From the NCBI GenBank assembly GCA_023457135.1, contig JAEWMO010000055.1:1-14089 (forward strand): 14,089 nt of DNA, read 5' to 3'. This DNA comes from Methanobacteriota archaeon (lineage in GTDB: Archaea > Halobacteriota > Methanomicrobia > Methanomicrobiales > Methanoculleaceae). The stretch's first letter is position 1. Every line of letters starts with the position of its first letter. Shown piece after piece: positions 1-6,942 of the stretch. The notes beneath the pieces were generated by a model. That model was not told the origin of the DNA. It was given only the letters and a program-made list of their open reading frames with translations, and did no database searches. A program made the position numbers and the translations under genes.

Positions 1-424
1 CCGGCGACTCGGCGTAGGTATAGGCCGGTTTCGGGATGAAGTCGCACGGGATGCTGTAGTCCCGGACAAATGATGCGATCTGCCCGATCGCCGCCTGGTT
101 CGCGTCGGCGTACTGCTGCGCGAGCCCTGCCCCGAACTGGTCGATGAGGTTTGCGTAGATCAGCCGGTGGAGCGAGGTGACCTTTGCCGTCGTGTGGCCG
201 GTCACGCCCTGCGAGAGCCTGCCCGCCTCGATCAGGGTGACCGCGTGGCCCGCCTGTTTGAGCAGGACGGCGGTGGTGATCCCGGCGATGCCCCCGCCCA
301 CGACCACCACGTCGGTCTCAAGGCTCCCCGATAGCGGGGGATGCATCGTCCCCGCGGCTGTCTTCATCCAGAACGACTCGTGCCTGCCCGGCAGGCTGTA
401 TCCTTCACCCGGCCCGTACACCAT
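1..424 (-). CDS. FAD-dependent oxidoreductase (DAO family), C-terminal part outside window
   Basis: The first 141 codons of a minus-strand gene are visible; the rest lies beyond the left edge. Translating from the ATG at 422-424 gives a protein with a dinucleotide-binding Rossmann motif (VVVGGGIAGITT, about residues 39-50), then GHTTAKVTSLHRLIY and PAYTYAES. It is a tandem paralogue of the next gene: over 103 residues starting at the Rossmann strand I count 69 identities by hand alignment. A strong Shine-Dalgarno sequence (GGAGGAGG, plus-strand 433-440) lies 8 nt upstream of the ATG and fixes the start. The family oxidises amines or related substrates with FAD. By analogy with its neighbour it may end in a Rieske domain, but that cannot be seen here. 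Substrate unknown. Confidence 0.88.
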   Translation of the reverse strand, partial: MVYGPGEGYSLPGRHESFWMKTAAGTMHPPLSGSLETDVVVVGGGIAGITTAVLLKQAGHAVTLIEAGRLSQGVTGHTTAKVTSLHRLIYANLIDQFGAGLAQQYADANQAAIGQIASFVRDYSIPCDFIPKPAYTYAESP

Positions 425-510
425 AGGTTACGCCTCCTCCTGCCCGCCTGTCCTCAATCCCGGCGGATGCCGGGGAATGGGCTGCGCGGGCGGTCACCAT
501 TATGCCGGGA

Positions 511-520
511 GCATATATAG
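511..520 (-). promoter_or_regulatory. TATA box for the left FAD oxidoreductase
   Basis: On the minus strand this reads CTATATATGC, a good archaeal TATA box, in the 121-bp gap between the two oxidoreductase genes. A transcript starting about 25 nt downstream would have a leader of roughly 60 nt before the ATG at 424, enough to include the GGAGGAGG ribosome binding site. This suggests the left paralogue can be transcribed on its own and not only by read-through from the right one. Confidence 0.5.
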
Positions 521-545
521 GTGTGCCACGCCTGCCGCCCCGGTC

Positions 546-2093
546 TTACCTCCGCACGATCTCTTTCACCTTGAGGTCCCTCGCCGTCGGGCTCTCGATC
601 ACCCTCCCTTCGGCATCGTAGCGCGAGCCGTGGCAGGGGCAGTCCCAGGTCTCCTCGGCGTTGTTCCAGGCGACGGTGCAGGCCATGTGCATGCAGGTCG
701 GGTCCAGCGTGGTGACCCGCCCCTCCCCGTCGCGGTAGACCCCGACCTTCTGCCCGTCAAACTCGACGACCCGCCCCTCCCGGGCCGGTATCGCCGCGAC
801 CTCCCGGTCGAACCTGCCGGCATCGACCTCGATCGCTCCCCCGGCCGACTCCAGCTTCTTCTGCACCCATCCGGGGTGGTCAGGCTGCTCCCGGAACCGT
901 GCAGGGTCGAAAACCTCCGCCCAGGGGTTCGTGCGCCCCCGGATCAGGTCGGCGAGGATCATCCCCGCCGCGGTGCCGGCGGCCATCCCCCATTTCCCGA
1001 ATCCCGTCGCGATATAGACCCGGTCGTGCCCCTCCGCAAGCGGGCCGATATAGGGGACGCGGTCGGCCGTGATGTAGTCCTGCGCCGACCAGCGGTAGTC
1101 GACCGACCGGACCGGGTAGACCGACCGGGCATACTGCACGAGAGCGCGGTAGTGCGCCCGGGTGTCGGTCACCGTCCCGGTGTCGTGCGCCTCGCCGGTG
1201 ACGATGACGAGTTCGCCCTCCCGGGCGGGCTGCGACCGCCAGGAGTGGACGGGGCTCTCGGCGTTGATGAAGATCCCGTCCGGGAAGGGCTCGTCAAGCC
1301 GGATGCCGAGCGCGTAAGAGCGCGACGGCCGCATCCGGGCAAAGTATGCGCCGGGGCGGTCATAGATGGGGTAATGGGTGGCGAGGACCGCGTAGTCCGA
1401 GGTGAGCGAACCCCGGTCGGTCCTCACCGTGACGCCGTCCTTCTGCTCCTCGATGCCTGTAGCCCGGGTCGTCTCGAATACGTAACTCCCCTCGCCGGGG
1501 AGGTGCCCCGCAAGCAGCAGGAGGTAGTTCCGCGGGTGGAACTGCGCCTGGTTCTCGAGGACCACCGCACCATAGGTTCTGCCCGGCAGCGGGACCTCCT
1601 CCGTGAACGTTGCCGGGAGACCGAGGCTCCGTGCCGCGTCCGCCTCTGCCGCGACGGCATCGTGGGACTCCTCCGACTCCGCGTAGGTGTATGCCGGTTT
1701 GCGCGTGAAACTGCACGGTATGTTGTATTCACGGACGAGGGACGCCACCTTCTCAAGCCCCGCCTGGTTTGCCTCCGCATACTGCCGGGCCTTTCTGCTC
1801 CCGAGCCGGTCGATGAGGTCGGCGAAGATCAGCCGGTGAAGCGACGTGATCTTTGCCGTCGTATGGCCGGTGGCGCCTGTCACGATCCGGCGGGACTCGA
1901 TGAGGGCGACCGTCAGCCCTGCCTGCTTCAGCAGAAATGTCGTGGTGATCCCGGCGATGCCGCCCCCGATCACCGTAACGTCCACCCGCCCGTCCCCGTC
2001 GAGGGGAGGGAACGCCGTCTCCGGCGAGGTGGCCATCCAGTATGACTCCGCTCTTCCCGGCAGACCCCCGGTCTGCTCCGGTGCCGTTCCCAT
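546..2093 (-). CDS. FAD-dependent oxidoreductase with C-terminal Rieske [2Fe-2S] domain
   Basis: A 515-residue protein with two domains. Residues about 37-385 are a DAO-type FAD domain: the Rossmann motif VIGGGIAG at 41-48, and the C-terminal FAD-contacting segment YIATGFGKWGMAAG near 360-373. Residues about 438-515 are a Rieske domain: CMHMAC at 467-472 (ligands C467, H469) and CPCHGS at 485-490 (ligands C485, H488). C472 and C487 are placed for the disulfide typical of high-potential Rieske proteins. The order resembles the bacterial YhfW-type 'FAD oxidoreductase plus Rieske' family, in which electrons would pass between FAD and the cluster; the substrate and acceptor are not known. No signal peptide or membrane segment is seen, so it is probably cytoplasmic. 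The start is the ATG at 2091-2093, with only a weak purine-rich AAAAGAG before it. It is followed by a truncated paralogue in the same orientation and faces away from treT. Confidence 0.9.
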   Translation of the reverse strand: MGTAPEQTGGLPGRAESYWMATSPETAFPPLDGDGRVDVTVIGGGIAGITTTFLLKQAGLTVALIESRRIVTGATGHTTAKITSLHRLIFADLIDRLGSRKARQYAEANQAGLEKVASLVREYNIPCSFTRKPAYTYAESEESHDAVAAEADAARSLGLPATFTEEVPLPGRTYGAVVLENQAQFHPRNYLLLLAGHLPGEGSYVFETTRATGIEEQKDGVTVRTDRGSLTSDYAVLATHYPIYDRPGAYFARMRPSRSYALGIRLDEPFPDGIFINAESPVHSWRSQPAREGELVIVTGEAHDTGTVTDTRAHYRALVQYARSVYPVRSVDYRWSAQDYITADRVPYIGPLAEGHDRVYIATGFGKWGMAAGTAAGMILADLIRGRTNPWAEVFDPARFREQPDHPGWVQKKLESAGGAIEVDAGRFDREVAAIPAREGRVVEFDGQKVGVYRDGEGRVTTLDPTCMHMACTVAWNNAEETWDCPCHGSRYDAEGRVIESPTARDLKVKEIVRR

Positions 2094-2128
2094 CTCTTTT
2101 CGCTCCGCCGGAGAGTGTCCCCGGCACC

Positions 2129-2142
2129 CATATAACGGTTAT
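2129..2142. promoter_or_regulatory. Dyad-symmetric TATA region between divergent genes
   Basis: The 78-bp gap between the Rieske oxidoreductase (start 2093) and treT (start 2172) contains ATAAC-G-GTTAT (2132-2142), a perfect inverted repeat with a one-base centre. It lies within CATATAACGG on the plus strand and CGTTATATG on the minus strand. Either reading could be a TATA box: about 26 nt downstream on the plus strand is position ~2158, just before the treT start, and about 26 nt the other way is ~2107, just before the oxidoreductase ATG. Seen: the sequence and distances. Inferred: use as a shared promoter. Confidence 0.4.
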
Positions 2143-2171
2143 GCCGGGGGCCGCTGCCGCTATGCATAAGC

Positions 2172-3446
2172 ATGATCGCGAGCATGCAGGAGTCGATCGA
2201 GATGGGTGCGATTCATGCGATCGGGGATTACGAACGGTACGTCGGAAAGGAGGCCATACGCCGCATCGAGGCGAAGGCCCGGCCGCTTGGCGACCTTCAC
2301 GTCATGCACATGAACTCCACCTACTACGGCGGCGGGGTCTCGCAGATCCTTGCCTCCCTGACGCTCCTGATGAACAGTCTCGGCATCCAGACCGGGTGGC
2401 GCGTCGTGCACGGGCCGCCGGACTTCTTCAGCGTGACCAAGAAGTTCCACAACGCCCTCCAGGGAGCGGAGATCAATCTCTCCGACCGGAAGAAAGAGAT
2501 CTACGAGCACGTCATCCACGAGAACGCCATACGCAACCATCTCGACCACGATCTGGTCTTCGTCCACGACCCGCAGCCGCTTCCCCTGATCACCCATTAC
2601 CGGAAGAAGAGCCCCTGGGTCTGGCGCTGCCATGTCGACCTCACCGTGCCGAACCGGGAGGTCTGGAACTATCTGATCCCGTTCATCGAGAAGTACGATG
2701 CCGTCGTCCTCTCGAGCAGGGACTACCGGCAGAACCTCCGGACACCGCAGGTCTTCTTCACGCCCGGGATCGACCCCTTCTCCATCGTGAACCAGGAACT
2801 CTCCGAATCTGCCATCGATGAGCGCCTCGCGCACTACGGCATCCCGACCGACCTCCCCCTGGTCGTCCAGATCTCGCGGTTCGATCACTGGAAGGACCCC
2901 GAAGGGGTCATCCGGGCATTCCAGATCGCAAGAAAGCAGGAGGAGTGCACGCTCGTCCTCGTCGGGAACGTGGCGACCGACGACCCGGAGGGCACGGAGG
3001 TCTACCGGTCGCTCCTGGCCCACCGGAACGAGCGGATCATCGTGCTGAGCGTCCAGGACGGGGCGCTCGTGAACGCGCTCCAGCGGCGGGCGGCGGTCGT
3101 CCTGCAGAAGTCCATCCGCGAAGGGTTCGGGCTGACGGTATCGGAGGCGATGTGGAAGGGCGCAGCGGTGATCGGCGGGAACGTCGGCGGTATCCGCTGC
3201 CAGATCGAGGACGGGGTGAACGGGTACCTGGTCTCCTCCGTCGACGAGGCGGCGGAGCGGATCGTCCGGCTGCTCCGCGACCCCGATCTCGCGGAACGGA
3301 TGGGCCGTGCGGCGCAGGAGAAGGTGCGGGAGTGTTTCCTCTTCACCCGCACCGTCGAGCAGTACCTCGATCTCATCGGCGCGTTCGAACCGGAGTTCCG
3401 GCTGACGCGGGATGTGGAGTCGTCCTGCCGGTGCTCCCGGGAATAG
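2172..3446 (+). CDS. treT: Trehalose synthase TreT (GT4 glycosyltransferase)
   Basis: The protein matches the trehalose glycosyltransferring synthase family known from Thermococcus and Pyrococcus, which joins an NDP-glucose donor to glucose to give trehalose, a compatible solute. Numbered from the ATG at 2172 (424 aa, near the family's usual ~410), it shows the N-terminal loop NSTYYGGGVSQIL (48-60), FFSVTKKFHNALQG (85-98), VHDPQPLPLI (131-140), WRCHVDL (151-157), VQISRFDHWKD (232-242) and the donor-site EX7E motif in SIREGFGLTVSEAMWK (E317, E325). The start is uncertain. The ATG at 2172 has no ribosome binding site, whereas the in-frame ATG at 2202 has AGGAG (2188-2192) 9 nt upstream and still keeps the conserved N-terminus. 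The last ~15 residues form a Cys-containing tail (SSCRCSRE) of no recognised function. The gene is probably monocistronic. The family call is firm; the physiological role (osmoprotection or carbon storage) is inferred. Confidence 0.88.
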   Translation: MIASMQESIEMGAIHAIGDYERYVGKEAIRRIEAKARPLGDLHVMHMNSTYYGGGVSQILASLTLLMNSLGIQTGWRVVHGPPDFFSVTKKFHNALQGAEINLSDRKKEIYEHVIHENAIRNHLDHDLVFVHDPQPLPLITHYRKKSPWVWRCHVDLTVPNREVWNYLIPFIEKYDAVVLSSRDYRQNLRTPQVFFTPGIDPFSIVNQELSESAIDERLAHYGIPTDLPLVVQISRFDHWKDPEGVIRAFQIARKQEECTLVLVGNVATDDPEGTEVYRSLLAHRNERIIVLSVQDGALVNALQRRAAVVLQKSIREGFGLTVSEAMWKGAAVIGGNVGGIRCQIEDGVNGYLVSSVDEAAERIVRLLRDPDLAERMGRAAQEKVRECFLFTRTVEQYLDLIGAFEPEFRLTRDVESSCRCSRE

Positions 3447-3538
3447 GCGGGGCCCGGATGGCGGCCGGCCACACACCGCAGGTCCGGCCGGGCCCATAAT
3501 CGCCGGAACCCGGCGGTATCCGGCTGCCGGAAATCCGA

Positions 3539-3547
3539 GCCTTTTTC
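3539..3547 (+). terminator. Possible T-tract terminator after treT
   Basis: A short run of five Ts (3542-3546) follows a GC-rich stretch with CCGG-type inverted repeats (about 3459-3530) in the 126-135 bp between treT and cofE. Archaeal termination uses U-rich 3' ends, so this is a plausible site, but the tract is short and lies only about 40 nt before cofE. Confidence 0.25.
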
Positions 3548-3581
3548 TGCGATCGGAGACGACCACTGATCCGTGAGTTCC

Positions 3582-4331
3582 ATGGATATCCAGGTAATCG
3601 GGATCAGGGGTCTCCCCCTGATACATCAGGGCGACGACCTGCCCGCCCTGATCTGCGACCGGGTCACGCTCGAAGACGGGGACATCCTCGTCGTCGCTTC
3701 ATCGGTCTACTCGAAGGCACAGGGTTTCACCCGCGATCTCGCCGCCATCAAGCCCGGCGCGGACGCCGAGCGGATTGCGGCAAAGACAAAGGAAGACCCC
3801 CGCTTCGTCCAGGCGGTGCTGGACTCCTCCACCGACATCCTGCTTGAGTACCCGTTCATCCTCTCGGAACTGCCCTCCGGCCACATCGGCGTCCGGGCGG
3901 GCGTCGACCACAGCAACGTCGAAGACGGCCGGATCATCATCCTCCCCCCCGACCCCATGGAGGCCGCCGCGGAGGTCCGGGACGCGGTCAACCGCATCAC
4001 CGGCAGGGATGTCCGGGTGATCATCACCGATACCTGCGGCCGATCGTTCCGGCGCGGCCAGACCGGCATCGCCATCGGCTGGGCGGGGATGACGGCGATC
4101 GACGATTACCGGGGCGATACCGACCTCTTCGGCCACGTCCTTGAGATCACTGAAGAAGCGGTGGTCGATGAGATCGCGGCGTTCGCGAACTTTGTCATGG
4201 GCGAGAGCCACCAGGGTGTCCCCGCAGTGGTCTTCCGCAACTGCAGGGCCTGGAAGGGCCACGACCAGGTCTACTTCACGCCGGAGCAGGACGTCATCAG
4301 GGCCGCCCTGAAGAACCGTAAAAAGGATTAG
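3582..4331 (+). CDS. cofE: Coenzyme F420-0:L-glutamate ligase CofE
   Basis: Adds glutamate residues to F420-0 using GTP, forming the gamma-linked F420-2 tail of the methanogen deazaflavin cofactor; cytoplasmic. From the ATG at 3582 the protein has 249 residues, the usual archaeal CofE length. It carries the family landmarks IRGLPLIHQGDDL (8-20), RAGVDHSNVEDG (105-116), the nucleotide- and metal-binding core TDTCGRSFRRGQTGIAIGWAG (149-169 region), GDTDLFG (178-184) and GESHQGVPAV (207-216). A GTG at 3573 would add three residues. I prefer the ATG because archaeal CofE proteins begin at this point, although the best purine run (CGGAG, 3553-3557) is rather far upstream of both. The TAG stop overlaps by two bases the TAA of the convergent secG gene. 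Other F420 biosynthesis genes are not in the window, so cofE is not in a pathway operon here. Confidence 0.95.
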   Translation: MDIQVIGIRGLPLIHQGDDLPALICDRVTLEDGDILVVASSVYSKAQGFTRDLAAIKPGADAERIAAKTKEDPRFVQAVLDSSTDILLEYPFILSELPSGHIGVRAGVDHSNVEDGRIIILPPDPMEAAAEVRDAVNRITGRDVRVIITDTCGRSFRRGQTGIAIGWAGMTAIDDYRGDTDLFGHVLEITEEAVVDEIAAFANFVMGESHQGVPAVVFRNCRAWKGHDQVYFTPEQDVIRAALKNRKKD

Positions 4332-4486
4332 AAGAGAGCGTTGAGGACAAATACTGCCACGCCGATCACAATGGTCGCGACGATCACGGTCATCGGGCTG
4401 ATATGGATGGCCCGGTGATCCTCGCTGTCATAATAGTTGACCAGGCCGGCAGAGGATACCAGTCTTCCGCCAGATTTTTTCGCCAT
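4328..4486 (-). CDS. secG: Preprotein translocase subunit SecG / Sec61-beta, 52 aa
   Basis: A complete small gene reads on the minus strand from the ATG at 4484-4486 to a TAA at 4328-4330. The 52-residue product starts MAKKSGGRLVSSAGLVNYY, continues through a short charged linker (YDSEDHRAIHIS) and ends in one hydrophobic segment at about residues 32-51. A basic, Gly/Ser-rich cytoplasmic N-terminus, a 'GL..YYD' motif and a single C-terminal membrane anchor of about 50 residues in total are the signature of archaeal Sec61-beta (called SecG in archaea), the small subunit of the SecYE translocon. The last coding residues are ..LNALF. GGGAGA (4497-4502) lies 10 nt upstream. It is convergent with cofE, with stop codons sharing bases 4329-4330, and divergent from the amidohydrolase gene. 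Its small size makes it easy to miss in automated annotation. Confidence 0.9.
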   Translation of the reverse strand: MAKKSGGRLVSSAGLVNYYDSEDHRAIHISPMTVIVATIVIGVAVFVLNALF

Positions 4487-4507
4487 ACAGAAATATTCTC
4501 CCTTGCG

Positions 4508-4518
4508 ATATATAAAAC
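4508..4518. promoter_or_regulatory. TATA box in the secG/amidohydrolase divergent gap
   Basis: The 45-bp gap between the secG ATG (4486) and the amidohydrolase ATG (4532) contains one strong TATA element, ATATATAAAAC on the plus strand and GTTTTATATAT on the minus strand. From its centre near 4512 it is about 26 nt to the secG ATG, ideal for a leaderless secG transcript, and about 20 nt to the amidohydrolase ATG. It probably drives secG and may also serve the other direction. Confidence 0.5.
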
Positions 4519-4531
4519 AAAGGTCTTTTGA

Positions 4532-5575
4532 ATGCAGGATGGATCATACGTCGTCACCGGCCGGGCGCTCCTCGGTGAAGACCTCAGGGAAGAAGACGTG
4601 AGCATCACGGTCTCCGCGGGCATTATCACCGCGATAGAGCCCTGCTCAGGGAGACCGGACCGGTGGATCGTGCCGGCGTTCTTCAACGCCCATACCCACC
4701 TCGGCGACACCGTCGCGATGGACCTCCCTGTCCGTGGCAGCCTCGCGGACCTGGTGAAACCCCCGAACGGGCTGAAGCACAGGATCCTTGCGGCAACCCC
4801 CCGCGACGAGCTGGTCAGGGGCATGCGCGCAAGCATCGCCGTGATGCTCAGGACCGGGACCGCGGGGTTTGCCGACTTCAGGGAAGGCGGTCCCGACGGC
4901 GTGGCGGCGCTCCGCGAGGCGGCCGCCGGGCTTGACTGCCGCCCCGTCATCCTCGGGCGAGGGGGCGGGGAGGCAGTGAGCGACGGGGCCGGCATCAGCA
5001 GCGTCCACGACGTGGCGGACGCCGAGGAGACCGTCAGGCAGGCACGGGCCGCGGGGAGACTCGTTGCCTTCCATGCCGGGGAGAAGAACCCGGACGATAT
5101 CGACGAAGCGCTCGCGTTCGAGCCTGATCTGCTCGTGCACTGCACCCATGCAACGGACGCGCAGCTCCGCCGGATCGTCGATATGGGTATTCCCGTTGCG
5201 GTCTGTCCGCGGTCGAACTGGCTCCTCGGCGTTGCCGCGTCCCCTGTCCACCCCCCGATAAACCGCATCCTCGAACTCGGCGGCAGGTTCCTGCTCGGGA
5301 CGGACAATGTGATGTTTGTACAGCCGGATCTCCTGCGGGAGATGGCGTTTGCCGCAACCGTTTACCGCGCGCCCCCCATCGAGATTCTGCGTGCCGCGAT
5401 CGCCGGGGCAACGCTGGCTAAAAGGAGCGGGTATCTGGAGATCGGGCAGAATGCTCGCGTTATTATCATACACCCGGGAAAATCCAATATCTCATTCAGC
5501 AGGGATATCCCCTCGACCATCGTGAGACGGGTGGATTCTTCGGACGTTTGCCAAAATGTTTTAACTCTCCAGTAG
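4532..5575 (+). CDS. Amidohydrolase / metal-dependent hydrolase, COG0402 type
   Basis: A 347-residue member of the amidohydrolase superfamily, close in layout to cytosine deaminase and chlorohydrolase-like enzymes that hydrolyse amino or chloro groups on heterocycles. Metal and catalytic residues are visible in the usual order: NAHTHLGD (H54, H56), FHAGE (H181, E184), HCTHA (H203, H206) and GTDN (D258). The segment LVKPPNGLKHRIL (74-86) and TAGFADFREGG (110-120) resemble an archaeal subgroup of unknown substrate. It is shorter than the ~430-residue SAH/5'-deoxyadenosine deaminase (DadD/MtaD) group, so I do not assign that role. The start ATG at 4532 has AAAGGT 7 nt upstream. The gene stands alone: it is divergent from secG and followed by a promoter region for the stress-protein operon. 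The superfamily is secure; the substrate is not known. Confidence 0.85.
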   Translation: MQDGSYVVTGRALLGEDLREEDVSITVSAGIITAIEPCSGRPDRWIVPAFFNAHTHLGDTVAMDLPVRGSLADLVKPPNGLKHRILAATPRDELVRGMRASIAVMLRTGTAGFADFREGGPDGVAALREAAAGLDCRPVILGRGGGEAVSDGAGISSVHDVADAEETVRQARAAGRLVAFHAGEKNPDDIDEALAFEPDLLVHCTHATDAQLRRIVDMGIPVAVCPRSNWLLGVAASPVHPPINRILELGGRFLLGTDNVMFVQPDLLREMAFAATVYRAPPIEILRAAIAGATLAKRSGYLEIGQNARVIIIHPGKSNISFSRDIPSTIVRRVDSSDVCQNVLTLQ

Positions 5576-5579
5576 AAAC

Positions 5580-5596
5580 CAGATAAGAAATATCTG
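5580..5596. promoter_or_regulatory. Inverted repeat in the universal stress protein promoter
   Basis: CAGATA-AGAAA-TATCTG is a perfect 6-bp inverted repeat with a 5-base centre. It starts 4 bp after the amidohydrolase stop and ends 13 bp before the universal stress protein ATG. The AAATATC part is the best TATA-like sequence at the expected distance from 5610, so a protein binding this dyad would affect initiation. Operator function is inferred. Confidence 0.35.
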
Positions 5597-5609
5597 TTCT
5601 GTGGTGTGC

Positions 5610-6038
5610 ATGTTCCGTAAGATTCTTGTTGGTTTAGATGGTTCCGAACCCGCAAACCGGGCTCTGGAGGCGGCCATCAGTGAGGCAGGCGTCTGGAACG
5701 CCGAGGTTCACGTTGTCTACGTAGTTGAATCCGGGCTCTTTTCGTCTCTCCCGATGGATAACACACTCGAAATCATCTACAGCGTTCTGCAAAAGGAAGG
5801 CGAGGAGATCCTTCTTGCCGCTCGCAAGAAGGCAGAGGCGGCAGGTGTCCCGCTTACCACGCATCTCCGGCAGGGGCACGCGGGATCCGAGATCATCGCC
5901 CTTGCCGGAGAGCTGGGCGTCGATCTCATACTGCTCGGCTCCTACGGGAAGAGCGGCGTCGACCGCCTCCTGCTCGGCAGCGTGACCGATTACGTCGTGC
6001 AGAACAGCCCCGTCACAACCACGGTGGTGAGATCATAG
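5610..6038 (+). CDS. Universal stress protein (UspA family), ATP-binding type
   Basis: A single-domain Usp of 142 residues, the usual length. It begins MFRKILVGLDGSEPANRAL, with the nucleotide-contacting Asp at D10, and ends with the ATP-binding signature G-2x-G-9x-G-S: G110, G113, G123 and S124 in LLGSYGKSGVDRLLLGS. This places it in the ATP-binding branch, which acts as a cytoplasmic ATP-dependent regulator in stress physiology. A GTG at 5601 would add three residues (MVC), but the ATG at 5610 fits the family's N-terminus. There is no clear Shine-Dalgarno sequence, and with the TATA-like element at ~5588 the mRNA may be leaderless. It is followed 14 bp downstream by a four-CBS-domain protein, a frequent partner type, since CBS pairs also bind adenine nucleotides. 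Confidence 0.93.
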   Translation: MFRKILVGLDGSEPANRALEAAISEAGVWNAEVHVVYVVESGLFSSLPMDNTLEIIYSVLQKEGEEILLAARKKAEAAGVPLTTHLRQGHAGSEIIALAGELGVDLILLGSYGKSGVDRLLLGSVTDYVVQNSPVTTTVVRS

Positions 6039-6052
6039 CCTCTTCCCGCCAG

Positions 6053-6913
6053 ATGCTCGTCCGGGACTTCATGATCACCGACGTCGTCTGCGTCGAGATC
6101 CCGGGGAACCGGGACGACGTCCTGCGCATCTTAAAACGCACGGGCATCAGCGGCGTCCCGGTCTTGAAGGACGGCGAGCTCGTCGGCATCATCACCCGCA
6201 AGGATCTCCTCAGGAAAGCGGAGGAGACTCAGCTCGGGCTTCTGATGACCCCCGACCCGGTCGTCATCAGGCCCGACGCCCCGATCCAGGAGGCCGCCCA
6301 GTTGATGGTGCGGCACAACATCAGAAGGCTCCCGGTCGTGGAGAACGGGGCTATGGTCGGGCTCATCAGCGTGGCCGACCTCATCGGCGCCATCGCCCAG
6401 ATACGCCCCAGCCTGCCTATCAAGGACTACATCAGCAAGACCTATGCTCTCTGGGAAGACACGCCCCTCTCGCTCGTCGGGAGGATCCTTGAGATCTCCG
6501 GCTACGATGCCATTCCCATCCTGATGGAAGACGGCACGCTCACCGGCATCATATCGGAGCGGGACCTCATCAGGAACACCCGCATCGAGGACGGTGTCGA
6601 GGTCAGCGACTTCTCGAACGGAACAGACGACGACGAGTGGACCTGGGAGAGCATCCGTGACATGCACACCATCAGTTACGGCATCTCCAGGATCCAGCTC
6701 CTCCCGATCCCCGTGAAGAACGCGATGGTCAAGAACGTCCTCGCCGTTCCCCTGAACGCAGAGGTCGGCGAGTGCGCCCTCAAGATGCGGCGGGCCCGGG
6801 TCGACCAGATCCCGGTAGTCAACGGGAACAAGCGGCTCATCGCCATGCTCTTTGACCGGGAACTGATCAGAGTCCTGCTGCCCGACCAGCAGCAGGGCCT
6901 GCGAAAGAGTTAA
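6053..6913 (+). CDS. Protein with four CBS domains
   Basis: A 286-residue protein made almost only of CBS domains, which pair into Bateman modules that bind adenosyl ligands (AMP, ATP, SAM and others) and serve as energy sensors. The four copies are at about residues 1-58 (MLVRDFMITDVVCVEI, GVPVLKDGELVGIITRKDL), 63-118 (LMTPDPVVI, RLPVVENGAMVGLISVADL), 124-178 (IKDYISKTYALWEDTP, AIPILMEDGTLTGIISERDL) and 221-276 (VKNAMVKNVLAVPL, QIPVVNGNKRLIAMLFDREL). An acidic linker with a DDDEWTWE stretch (192-199) separates the third and fourth. No catalytic or DNA-binding domain is present. The start ATG is 14 bp after the stress-protein stop, with no good ribosome binding site in between; GGTGAGATC overlaps the end of the upstream gene. 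The two genes are probably cotranscribed. The ligand and partner are unknown. Confidence 0.92.
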   Translation: MLVRDFMITDVVCVEIPGNRDDVLRILKRTGISGVPVLKDGELVGIITRKDLLRKAEETQLGLLMTPDPVVIRPDAPIQEAAQLMVRHNIRRLPVVENGAMVGLISVADLIGAIAQIRPSLPIKDYISKTYALWEDTPLSLVGRILEISGYDAIPILMEDGTLTGIISERDLIRNTRIEDGVEVSDFSNGTDDDEWTWESIRDMHTISYGISRIQLLPIPVKNAMVKNVLAVPLNAEVGECALKMRRARVDQIPVVNGNKRLIAMLFDRELIRVLLPDQQQGLRKS

Positions 6914-6942
6914 GGGGCAACATTCATATAACATACAGGTGC

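Noticed and set aside
177..2045. A 622-codon plus-strand open frame opposite the oxidoreductase genes
   Set aside because: It is Pro/Arg/Asp-rich with no domain, and lies antisense to two well-supported oxidoreductase genes in GC-rich DNA; it is a shadow frame.
2160..3626. A 488-codon minus-strand frame opposite treT
   Set aside because: Composition is typical of an antisense shadow and treT is recognised with family motifs.
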